Below, in pieces: positions 51,245 to 58,259 of a DNA stretch of 64,000 nucleotides (positions are counted from its first letter, which is position 1; every line of letters begins with the position of its first letter). A model generated the notes under the pieces. The model worked only from the letters and a program-made list of their open reading frames with translations. It made no database searches and had not been told where the DNA came from. Source of the DNA: Haloplanus litoreus (lineage in GTDB: Archaea > Halobacteriota > Halobacteria > Halobacteriales > Haloferacaceae); assembly GCF_042677945.1 (NCBI RefSeq), contig NZ_JBHUDN010000014.1; one strand, written 5' to 3'. The translations under genes were made by a program, and so were the position numbers.

Positions 51245-51333
51245 CTGATACGGCTCGTCGTTACCGTGTCTCGACCAGCGCCGACCACGGGAACGGCGAC
51301 GGCCGGGAGCGGCGTACGACGACCCGTGTGATG
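51245..51333 (+). repeat. copy D of the CTGATACGG 3'-end repeat
   Basis: This element of about 89 bp starts one base after the Usp stop codon. TACGGCTCGT near the left end can pair with ACGACCCGTG near the right (9 of 10 positions, one wobble). Interior matches to copy C include GTCGTnACCGTGTC, GCCGACnACGG and GGCGTACnACG in the same order. Here the gene has its own stop and the element follows. Confidence 0.6.
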
Positions 51334-51407
51334 CCGACCCGCGGATTCCCACCCCGTGGGAAGGAGACTTCGAATTTTTGTCAGCAGAGTATGATTGGTG
51401 TGCTGTC

Positions 51408-51836
51408 ATGCCAGTTCAGAATCTCGCTGTCGACGTGGTGACGACGACCGGAGACACGACAGTCGCCGACGCGGCCCGGACGATGCGGGACGAAGAACTC
51501 GGGGACCTGGTCGTCGCCGAGAACGACCGACCGGTCGGTATCGTCACCGACCGCGACGTCGCCCTGGCCGTGGCCGAACACGAGGACTTGGCCGCGCTCA
51601 CGGTGGCCGACATCATGACTACGGACCCGATCACCATCCACGAGGACGCCACGGCGACCGAACTGCCGGCGACGATGGCCGAGGGCCGAGTCCGCCGGAT
51701 TCCCGTCGTCGACGACGACGCCCGACTCGTCGGTATCGCGACGCTCGACGACGTCGTCGCTACCACCGGCGAGATGCTGAAGGACGTCGCGACGGTCATC
51801 GAGGGGCAGTCCCGAGAGTACGAACCGGAGGCCTGA
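51408..51836 (+). CDS. CBS-domain pair protein
   Basis: This 142-residue protein has two CBS domains (about 8-62 and 72-125), with the repeated RPVGIVTDRDVALAV and RRIPVVDDDARLVGIATLDDVV strands that form a Bateman module binding adenine nucleotides. No catalytic domain is attached. ATG 51408 places the first domain correctly; an AT-rich GAATTTTTG lies about 35 bases upstream. Confidence 0.88.
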   Translation: MPVQNLAVDVVTTTGDTTVADAARTMRDEELGDLVVAENDRPVGIVTDRDVALAVAEHEDLAALTVADIMTTDPITIHEDATATELPATMAEGRVRRIPVVDDDARLVGIATLDDVVATTGEMLKDVATVIEGQSREYEPEA

Positions 51837-51893
51837 CCGGCCGAACGGCGCACGCTCCCGACCGCTTTTGTGCCCGGGGAATCTGGTCGGCGT

Positions 51894-52535
51894 GTGGACC
51901 CAGCACAGGATCATCCCGACAACCCGTTCGGCATGGACGCCGACTGTCAGAACTGTCCGAACCTCTGTGACGTGCGGTCGAACGTCGTCCACGGCTACGG
52001 CGACGTGGCGGCCGACTTCATGTTCGTCGGTGGGTGGCCCGGTCCCGGAGCGGACCGCACCGGTATCCCCTTCACCGGCGACGACGCCGGGCGCCGCCTC
52101 CAGCGAATCCTGGGCGACCTCGGCTTCTCGAACTCTCCGCCGGACGCCGACCGACCGGACCTCGACGGCGCCTACCTGACGTATGTCACGCGCTGTCGCC
52201 ACCCGGATCGCGGGCCGACGGCCGAGGAAGTCGGCACGTGCGACCCCTACCTGACCGCGGACGTGCGCATGATCAACCCGGAGATCATCGTCCCCATCGG
52301 AGCCGTGGCACTCCGGGAACTGGCAGTCGAGCACACGACCATGGACGCCGACTCGCTCTCCGTCGACGAGGCACACGCGACGACGATCAGGGGGCGCGGG
52401 TTCGAACTCGTCCCGATGCGGGGGCTGGCGGATCAGACGGACGCGGAGACGGAGGGGTTCGTCGAACACGTCGCCGAGTCGGTCCTCGGACGCGACTACC
52501 GGCAGACGAAGGGCCGGAGCGGCGCCCACGACTAG
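51894..52535 (+). CDS. uracil-DNA glycosylase superfamily protein (family 4-like, divergent)
   Basis: This 213-residue protein has DADCQNCPNLCD (first Fe-S cysteines) and TRCRHPDRGPTAEEVGTCDPYL (second pair), as in family 4 enzymes. The usual GEAPG active-site motif reads GGWPGPGAD followed by GIPFTGDDAGRRL, and no clear HPS/HPA motif is seen near the end. Activity may be altered or on another base. GTG 51894 was preferred for its distance from a promoter-like CGCTTTTG; GTG 51870 is possible. Confidence 0.7.
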   Translation: MDPAQDHPDNPFGMDADCQNCPNLCDVRSNVVHGYGDVAADFMFVGGWPGPGADRTGIPFTGDDAGRRLQRILGDLGFSNSPPDADRPDLDGAYLTYVTRCRHPDRGPTAEEVGTCDPYLTADVRMINPEIIVPIGAVALRELAVEHTTMDADSLSVDEAHATTIRGRGFELVPMRGLADQTDAETEGFVEHVAESVLGRDYRQTKGRSGAHD

Positions 52536-52580
52536 CCGTCGACCGGCGCGTTCAAGGCCACGCCGCCACGAACGACTGCC

Positions 52581-53336
52581 ATGACCACCATCGCCGTCAT
52601 GGCGGACCCCCCACGTGAGGGCTTGGTCGCGACTGAGCTCGCGGCGACGAGCCCGCTCACCGAAGCCGAGGCTGCGGAGCTGTACGCCGCGATGCTCAAG
52701 GACGTGTTCGTCGCCGTCACCCGCTCCGGCGGCGACCTGCTCGTCAACTACCGATCCGACGACCTCCTGCCGGCCGAGCACGTCACCGACACGCCGGCCG
52801 AGGCGGAGGTGCGCGCGCTCGCCGCCACGGCGCTCGACGATCCGAGCGACGCCCGCCTCGAACCGCAGGTCGGCTCGACGTTCGACGCCCGTGCCGGGAA
52901 CACCGTCACCCACCTCCTGCGGGAGGAGGGAGTCAACTCGGCCGCCGTCGTCGAGGGGTCGGCGCCGTTCCTCACCCGGCCGCTCGTCGACAACGCGGCG
53001 ATGAAGCTCCGACGGTCCGAAGTCGTTCTCGGCGCGTCCACCCGCGGGCGCGCCTACTACGCCGGCTTCACCGAGCCCATCGACTTCACCGACGCGTTCG
53101 CAGCACCTGAACTCGAGACGCTGACCGCTCGCGGCCGCGACGCCGGGCACGAGGTTGACTTCACCCCGATTCAGCCCGTCGTCGAGACGGGCGAGGACCT
53201 CCTCGACGCGCTCCCCCTCTTGAACGCACGCGTCGGCGCGGAGCGGGCCGTGCCAGTCCATACGGCCACCGTCGCGGACGAACTCGGCCTCCGGGTGGCG
53301 TACGACGAGTCGGACCCGCGAGTGGTTCGGGACTGA
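52581..53336 (+). CDS. DUF2064-like (GT-A fold) protein
   Basis: This 251-residue soluble protein opens MTTIAVMADPPREG and carries LTEAEAAELYAAMLKDVF and a central APFLTRPLVDNAAMKLRRSEVVLGAS segment. These resemble the TIGR04282/DUF2064 nucleotidyltransferase-like group, but the usual Asp-rich metal motif is weak. Function unknown; assignment tentative. Its TGA stop lies inside repeat copy E. Confidence 0.5.
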   Translation: MTTIAVMADPPREGLVATELAATSPLTEAEAAELYAAMLKDVFVAVTRSGGDLLVNYRSDDLLPAEHVTDTPAEAEVRALAATALDDPSDARLEPQVGSTFDARAGNTVTHLLREEGVNSAAVVEGSAPFLTRPLVDNAAMKLRRSEVVLGASTRGRAYYAGFTEPIDFTDAFAAPELETLTARGRDAGHEVDFTPIQPVVETGEDLLDALPLLNARVGAERAVPVHTATVADELGLRVAYDESDPRVVRD

Positions 53337-53432
53337 TACGGACTGGTGTAACGGAGTCCCGGCCGTCGCCCCGCGATATCGACGCCGCGGAGCGACACGC
53401 GACACGCCGTCGCACTCGGCCGTCCGTACTCC
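53333..53432 (+). repeat. copy E of the CTGATACGG 3'-end repeat
   Basis: About 100 bp. CTGATACGG at 53333-53341 contains the stop codon of the preceding gene; TACGGAC near the left pairs with GTCCGTA near the right end (7 bp). AGTCCCGGCCG matches copy C. The rest of the spacer to 53512 shows no gene. Confidence 0.6.
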
Positions 53433-53512
53433 GCTGTCGGGGGGCCGGACCCGTCATCGGGTGGTGTGTCGTCGCTGTCGGCAGCCACGCCCACGACGCC
53501 AGCGCCGGCGAT

Positions 53513-53656
53513 TTACAGTCCCGGATCGCTAAATCGTCCCTCCTGTTCGTAGCTGTTCACGAACTCCTCTATGAACTCCTCGCGCGTCTCGTCGGCAGCA
53601 CGGTGTTCGTCCAGTCGTTCCACGAGTTCGTCGGCGAGTTCGATTGTCTGCGACAT
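53513..53656 (-). CDS. very small acidic protein (DUF7557-like)
   Basis: This 47-residue protein starts MSQTIELADELVERLDEHRA and ends GRFSDPGL. The TIELADELVERLDEH opening looks like a ribbon-helix-helix strand and helix, but the protein is too short and acidic for confident DNA binding. The longer frame upstream runs through non-coding sequence. Possibly an antitoxin-like regulator; no toxin partner is seen. Confidence 0.55.
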   Translation of the reverse strand: MSQTIELADELVERLDEHRAADETREEFIEEFVNSYEQEGRFSDPGL

Positions 53657-53829
53657 ACCCGATAGATGGCGGCGCAGGAAGGAAAACGGTGGCCACGACC
53701 CGGAGGCTCGCCGCCGCCAGCGGTCGTCGCTCCCGTGCAGTGGGGAGAACGATAGTTTCAACTTCGTCGGCCCGGTTCGTACGAATTGACCCCAGCGGCG
53801 CTCGAAGCCGACGATTTCGTGGGGTGTAT

Positions 53830-53913
53830 GGTGGGATGGCAGAGCGGCCTATTGCGCCTGCCTTGAAAGCAGGTAGCCTCACGGCTTCCTGGGTTCGAAT
53901 CCCAGTCCCACCG
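53830..53913 (+). tRNA. tRNA-Ser (TGA anticodon)
   Basis: Acceptor GGTGGGA pairs with TCCCACC. The anticodon arm CCTGC-CTTGAAA-GCAGG gives TGA (reads TCA and relatives). A long variable arm is present and the T-arm is CTGGGTTCGAATCCCAG. A T5 run at 53916-53920 follows immediately and should terminate transcription. Confidence 0.95.
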
Positions 53914-53948
53914 CCTTTTTGCGAACGACGGTGAGCGAACGGTGGAGC

Positions 53949-54032
53949 GGCAGGGATTCGAACCAGAGAGGGCGAGCACGGCGAGTTCAGAGCGAGCAGG
54001 TCCGACCGTGGTTCGAATCCCGGTCCCACCGC
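53949..54032. repeat. tRNA T-arm-like repeats downstream of tRNA-Ser (possible integration scar)
   Basis: The last 23 bases of the tRNA (53892-53914) recur at 54010-54032 with one mismatch. Between them GGGATTCGAACCA (53953-53965) is a perfect 13-bp inverse of TGGTTCGAATCCC at 54009-54021. The segment does not fold as a full tRNA. Partial duplication of a tRNA 3' end is the usual trace of site-specific integration. The remaining 53914-54158 spacer holds nothing else recognised. Confidence 0.5.
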
Positions 54033-54158
54033 TTCTCCGTGAACGCCAGTGAACGGAGAGCGACCGCAGGAGAGCCGAGAATCGGCGGGACGACCCGGGA
54101 CCGACGTCGACGAATCGCGTCGGGAACGCATCACCGCCCTGTCGGAGGGCGGGAGCCG

Positions 54159-54488
54159 CTAGATGGGGAGAAATCGGCCGCCTTCGTCGTGCCAGGAGAC
54201 GACGAGGGGATCGTCGTCGTCCGCGGGCGAGAACTCCCCGTAAACGTCGCGCTCGACGGCGTAGAGTACCGCCTCGCGGGCGCCCTCGTCCACCGAGTGG
54301 ACGGCTCGATGCGTTTCCGCCTGGGTATCCTTGTACACGCGGCCGACCGAGACGCGGTGACCGCCGGCGAAGAAACTGCCTCGGTCGTCGGTACAAAACG
54401 TCGATTCCGGATTCCACTGCTCCGGTGACGGACCGGAGTGGTCGGAAGGGCGTTCGGGCTCGGAATCGGGGGCGTCGTCCGCGGTCAT
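54159..54488 (-). CDS. hypothetical acidic protein
   Basis: This 109-residue protein starts MTADDAPDSEPERPSDHSGP. A disordered acidic N-terminus (1-30) precedes a compact domain with FFAGGHRVSVGRVYKDTQ, AVLYAVERDVYGEF and VVSWHDEGGRFLPI. No family recognised. The longer antisense frame extending to 55106 overlaps two genes on the other strand and is not coding. Confidence 0.5.
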   Translation of the reverse strand: MTADDAPDSEPERPSDHSGPSPEQWNPESTFCTDDRGSFFAGGHRVSVGRVYKDTQAETHRAVHSVDEGAREAVLYAVERDVYGEFSPADDDDPLVVSWHDEGGRFLPI

Positions 54489-54683
54489 TACATCTATGCA
54501 CGGGGCGAACCAGCCTAAAGCGCTCGAAAACCTGCGTTTTATGCGTCCCGAAGTGGGTCCCGGCCCGGATCCACCGACCGGGTCGACGCCCCTTCCCTCG
54601 CCGTCCGCGGTGCGTGAGAACGCGAACCGTGACAACGAATGACCTGAACAATAATTATATACTTGGCCGTGTATATCTCGGGT

Positions 54684-54803
54684 ATGTCGACACAGGAGTC
54701 GACTCCGGCGTCGTTGCACCGATGCGGCTGTGGTGAGACGTTCGACTCGACGGCGGAACTCCTCGAACACGTCCGAGAAGTACACCGGTTCACGCCGTGG
54801 TGA
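54684..54803 (+). CDS. C2H2-like zinc-finger microprotein
   Basis: A 39-residue open frame reads MSTQESTPASLHRCGCGETF and continues through AELLEHVREVHRFTPW, giving C-x-C-x12-H-x4-H. A strong TATA-like TTATATAC at 54655-54662 lies 22 bases before the ATG, ideal for a leaderless haloarchaeal transcript. Haloarchaea encode many such one-finger microproteins. Not part of any other gene. Confidence 0.65.
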   Translation: MSTQESTPASLHRCGCGETFDSTAELLEHVREVHRFTPW

Positions 54804-54869
54804 CCCGGCCGAGCCGTCTTCTGGCAGCACGAACGTAACGGCTATGGGCCGTCCGTCCGAGAGGCCGGT

Positions 54870-55184
54870 ATGGACTGGCCACACGACCCCGACGGTGAGG
54901 AGGGAAGCGAAGGCCGGCGCAAGTACGGTCACGCCGTCATCGCGAAGAAGATAGACGAGGAAGAGGACTTTCCGCTCGACGTCTCGGCGTTCGTCGAGGA
55001 GTACGGGGACGATCCGGTCCGGATCGACTTCGAGACGGTCGTCGCCGTCCGTGACATTTTCGACGACATCGAGCAAGACGAGTTCGGCGACTTCGTCGCG
55101 CTCCACCGTGCCCTCGGCGAGACGATGCGCGAGAACGGATACTGGTTCTACGAGGGTGCCGAGACGTTCGTCGGCGACGCCTGA
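54870..55184 (+). CDS. DUF5785-like conserved protein
   Basis: This 104-residue soluble acidic protein starts MDWPHDPDGEEGSEGRRKYGH. A helical region (KKIDEEEDFPLDVSAFVEEYG) and the C-terminus GYWFYEGAETFVGDA follow. I recall it as the haloarchaeal family DUF5785. Function unknown. The TGA stop is inside repeat copy G. Confidence 0.65.
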   Translation: MDWPHDPDGEEGSEGRRKYGHAVIAKKIDEEEDFPLDVSAFVEEYGDDPVRIDFETVVAVRDIFDDIEQDEFGDFVALHRALGETMRENGYWFYEGAETFVGDA

Positions 55185-55292
55185 TTCGGATCGTCGTCAC
55201 CCGTCCCGACCGTCCCGTAATCGGCGGCGGCCGGAAACGACGGACGATAGCCCGCGTGAAACGGGGTCGTCGGTTCGTGGCGGACCATCCGG
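55181..55292 (+). repeat. copy G of the 3'-end repeat (diverged)
   Basis: CTGATTCGG at 55181-55189 holds the stop codon of the preceding gene, and GTCGTCACC plus CGTCCCG follow at the same spacing as in copy C. TCGGAT near the left can pair with ATCCGG at 55287-55292. The rest of the spacer to 55383 contains only the AT-rich promoter of the next gene (TTTATAAATTATCC near 55350). Confidence 0.5.
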
Positions 55293-55383
55293 TGGATTGA
55301 TACCCCGAGATCGCAGGCCCGTGTGATCGACGGACATCGGATTTGCGGAAGAGTTTATAAATTATCCGGCCGTTGGAGTCCGT

Positions 55384-56724
55384 ATGGTACATGATATCGG
55401 ACGGCGTGAATTCCTCGTCGGTACCGGAACGGCCGGAACCGTCGGCCTTGCAGGATGTATCGGCGGCGACGGTGGTGGGGGCGGCGACGGCGGCGACGGT
55501 AGTGGGGGTGGCGACGGCGGCGATGGGAGTCCGGAGATGCTCGTCGTCATCGGCTACCCCGAGAGCGGGATCCAACTGTTCCGTAACTACTACTCCATGG
55601 CGAGCGGCGAGCGTGACGTGTTGGTACCGGACGGCCTCCGCGACGGGGCGATGCCCGGTCAGGTCGGCAACGACATGGCCAACGTCATCGGAACTGCGCC
55701 GGCGGCCGGCGGGCCGAACCAGTCGGCGTTCAACCAGCTGTTCCAAGACCAGTACGGGTCCTCTCCCGGGGTATTCACCTCGCAGTCCTACGATTCGGTC
55801 GCGATTCAGATCCTCGCCAACGCGGCGGCCGGAGAGAACGACGGAACGGCCGTCCGCGACCAGATGCGCCGCATCGCCAACCCCGGCGGAACCGAGTACG
55901 GCCCGCAGGACTTCCTCGACGCCGTCGAAGCGGCGGCCAACGGCGAGGACATCAACTACCAGGGCGCCTCCAGTGCGACCAACTTCAACTCGGCCGGTGA
56001 CCCCGCGTCCGCGGCCTACTCCATCTGGGAGTTCCAGGGCGCCGACACGGAGGGAACCACACAGATCGAGGTCCAGAACTTCGAGAGCGAGAACCCGGAG
56101 GGCGGGGGGCCGAGCGCCGACGGCGGCCCGGGCGGGATGGGTCGTACCATCGACGTGGGTATCCTCCTGCCCGAGACGGGTGACCTCGCGTCGGTCGGCG
56201 GGCCGATGATTCAGGCGGCCCAGTTGCCGGCCCGGCAGGTCAACGACTCGGATCTGGACCTGGAAGTCAACGCGCAGGTCGAGGACACCCAGACCTCGCC
56301 GTCGTCGGGCGTCAGCGCGGCGGAGTCGCTCGTCAACGCCGGCATGCCGAGCGTCTGTGGCTCGGCGTCCTCGGGCGTGAACGTTCCCGTTTCCCAGGAG
56401 GTGTTCATCCCCAACCAGATCGTCGGCTGTTCCCCGTCGAGTACCGCCCTCTCGGTCACCAACCTCGAGGACGACGACTACATTTTCCGGACGGCCCCCT
56501 CGGACCAGCTCCAAGGTCGCGTGATGGCCCAGGTGGCGTCCGAGCGCCTCGGAAACTCGACGGCCGCGACCCTCTACGTCAACAACGACTACGGGCAGCA
56601 ACTCTCCGAGCGGTTCACCGAGGTGTTCGAGAACACCTTCGACGGCACCGTCACGGACCAGGTCGCGTTCAACATCGGCGAGTCGTCGTACACCTCGGTC
56701 ATCGAGACGGCGCTGTCCGGGTAG
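55384..56724 (+). CDS. branched-chain/urea-type ABC substrate-binding lipoprotein with swapped halves
   Basis: This 446-residue protein has a Tat signal (RR at 7-8), lipobox LAGC with Cys25 and a Gly/Asp linker (27-49). Residues 50-238 begin PEMLVVIGYPESGIQLFRNY, which normally lies in the second half of LivJ-type proteins. A second Gly-rich linker (239-252) follows. Residues 253-446 begin RTIDVGILLPETGDLASVG, the usual mature N-terminus, and end SYTSVIETALSG. End and beginning join into a normal order, so the protein is circularly permuted or the gene is rearranged. Its stop is 3 bp from that of livF. Confidence 0.85.
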   Translation: MVHDIGRREFLVGTGTAGTVGLAGCIGGDGGGGGDGGDGSGGGDGGDGSPEMLVVIGYPESGIQLFRNYYSMASGERDVLVPDGLRDGAMPGQVGNDMANVIGTAPAAGGPNQSAFNQLFQDQYGSSPGVFTSQSYDSVAIQILANAAAGENDGTAVRDQMRRIANPGGTEYGPQDFLDAVEAAANGEDINYQGASSATNFNSAGDPASAAYSIWEFQGADTEGTTQIEVQNFESENPEGGGPSADGGPGGMGRTIDVGILLPETGDLASVGGPMIQAAQLPARQVNDSDLDLEVNAQVEDTQTSPSSGVSAAESLVNAGMPSVCGSASSGVNVPVSQEVFIPNQIVGCSPSSTALSVTNLEDDDYIFRTAPSDQLQGRVMAQVASERLGNSTAATLYVNNDYGQQLSERFTEVFENTFDGTVTDQVAFNIGESSYTSVIETALSG

Positions 56725-56727
56725 AGC

Positions 56728-57456
56728 TTAGCCGCCCAAGAACTCCCGACGGACCTCGTCGTCGTCGAGGAGCGTCCGCCCGTCGCCTTCGAACCGGTTC
56801 CGGCCGTTGGCGAGGACGTACCCCCGATCACACCGCCGGAGTGCCTCCTTCGCGTTCTGCTCGACCATCAGGATGGCCGTCCCCGCGTCGTTGATCTGGT
56901 CGATCCGATCGAACATCTCGTCGACCAGATCCGGCGCGAGACCGGCGCTCGGTTCGTCGAGGAGAAGCAGGCTCGGATCGAGCATGAGCGCTCGGCCCAT
57001 CGCGAGCATCTGTCGTTGCCCACCGCTGAGCGTCCCTGCGGACTGGGCCTGTCGCTCTTCGAGGATGGGGAACCGCTCGAACACCGCGTCGAGTCGGTCC
57101 TGAGGGATGTCGTCGAGGATGTACGCCCCCATCTCGAGGTTCTCCCGGACCGAGAGGGAGGCGAACACGTTGTCGGACTGTGGCACGTAGCCGATACCCT
57201 CGTGGATGATCTCCTCCGGCGATCGGCCGGTGATGTCCGTCCCGTCGAAGCTGACGGTTCCGCCCATATACGTCGTCAGGCCGAACACGGATTTCATCAC
57301 GGTCGACTTGCCGGCGCCGTTCGGACCGACGATGGTGACGTACTCCTCGTCGTCGACGGTCAGGTCGACGCCGTCGAGGATCTGCAGGTCGCCGTAGCCC
57401 GCATCGAGGTCCGCGACGTAGAGCAAGTCGGCCGCCGCCTCCGCACCGACACTCAT
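56728..57456 (-). CDS. livF: branched-chain-type ABC transporter ATP-binding protein LivF
   Basis: This 242-residue ATPase has Walker A GPNGAGKST near 43, signature LSGGQRQMLAMGRA near 145 and Walker B LLLLDEPSAGLAP. The IGYVPQSDNVFASLSVRENLEMGAY stretch is typical of LivF. It overlaps livG by 4 bp. The upstream open frame to 57819 is antisense or out-of-frame to livG. Confidence 0.92.
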   Translation of the reverse strand: MSVGAEAAADLLYVADLDAGYGDLQILDGVDLTVDDEEYVTIVGPNGAGKSTVMKSVFGLTTYMGGTVSFDGTDITGRSPEEIIHEGIGYVPQSDNVFASLSVRENLEMGAYILDDIPQDRLDAVFERFPILEERQAQSAGTLSGGQRQMLAMGRALMLDPSLLLLDEPSAGLAPDLVDEMFDRIDQINDAGTAILMVEQNAKEALRRCDRGYVLANGRNRFEGDGRTLLDDDEVRREFLGG

Positions 57457-58259
57457 ACGTCGCCTCCCAGGTACGCCTCGACGACGTCCTCGTTTGCCTT
57501 GACCTCCGCGGGGGTGCCCTCGGTCAGGATCCGTCCCTGGTGCATCACGATCACGTGCCGGCAGTTGTTCATGATGAGGTCCATGTCGTGTTCGACCAGC
57601 AGGAAAGTGTACCCCTGATCCCGAAGTTCGTGGATGTGTTCCAGGAGTCGGCGTTCGAGCGTCGGATTGACGCCCGCGAATGGTTCGTCGAGCAAGAGTA
57701 CGTCCGGGTCGGTCAACAGCGCGCGGGCCATCTCCAGGAGTTTCCGCTGGCCGCCCGAGAGGTTGCCCGCGTACTCCTCGGCGAGGTGTTCGATGTCGAA
57801 GAACTCCAGCGTCTCCCACACTCGATCCAGCAACTCCGTTTCCTGCTCGACGACGCTCGCGCGAGTGACGGGGAGAACCGACCGCCAGAGCCGTTCGCCG
57901 CGTTGCCCCTTCGGCGCGAGCATCATGTTCTCCAGAACGGTCATCTCCTTGAGTTCGCGCGCGATCTGGAAGGTGCGGACGAGGCCGCGGTCGGCGATCC
58001 GATGGGGGGTCAGGCCCGTGATGTCCTCGCCGTCGAAGGTGACAGTCCCGGCGTCGGGCGTGAGCATCCCTGTGATGAGGTTGAACGTGGTCGACTTGCC
58101 GGCGCCGTTCGGGCCGATCAGTCCGGTGAGCGTGCCCCGCTCCACCTCGAACGTCGCGCCGTCGACGGCGGTGATCCCCCCGAACTGCTTCTCCAGTCCC
58201 TGGACCCGGAGCGGCGTGTCGGTCACGTCCGGTCGCGACCGCTCCGACGCCTCACTCAT
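57453..58259 (-). CDS. livG: branched-chain-type ABC transporter ATP-binding protein LivG
   Basis: This 268-residue ATPase has Walker A GPNGAGKSTTFNLI near 55, signature LSGGQRKLLEMARAL near 165 and Walker B VLLLDEPFAGVNP. GLVRTFQIARELKEMTVLENMMLAP is typical of LivG. ATG 58259 is preferred to an in-frame ATG 19 codons upstream inside livM; it overlaps livM by 8 bp. Confidence 0.92.
   Translation of the reverse strand: MSEASERSRPDVTDTPLRVQGLEKQFGGITAVDGATFEVERGTLTGLIGPNGAGKSTTFNLITGMLTPDAGTVTFDGEDITGLTPHRIADRGLVRTFQIARELKEMTVLENMMLAPKGQRGERLWRSVLPVTRASVVEQETELLDRVWETLEFFDIEHLAEEYAGNLSGGQRKLLEMARALLTDPDVLLLDEPFAGVNPTLERRLLEHIHELRDQGYTFLLVEHDMDLIMNNCRHVIVMHQGRILTEGTPAEVKANEDVVEAYLGGDV

Noticed and set aside
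51381..53405. A 674-codon open frame on the minus strand
   Set aside because: Antisense to the CBS, glycosylase-like and DUF2064-like genes; no recognisable domain.
53940..54032. A second complete tRNA gene downstream of tRNA-Ser
   Set aside because: The ends resemble a tRNA, but the middle does not form D and anticodon arms, and only the T-arm is repeated.
55450..55540. GGCGACGGCGGC-type tandem repeats as a mobile or CRISPR repeat
   Set aside because: They encode the Gly/Asp linker after the lipobox, common in haloarchaeal lipoproteins; there are no spacers or cas genes in the window.
54937..56601. A 554-codon open frame on the minus strand over the binding-protein gene
   Set aside because: Shadow of the Gly/Asp-rich lipoprotein gene; the plus-strand frame has a Tat signal and clear family motifs.
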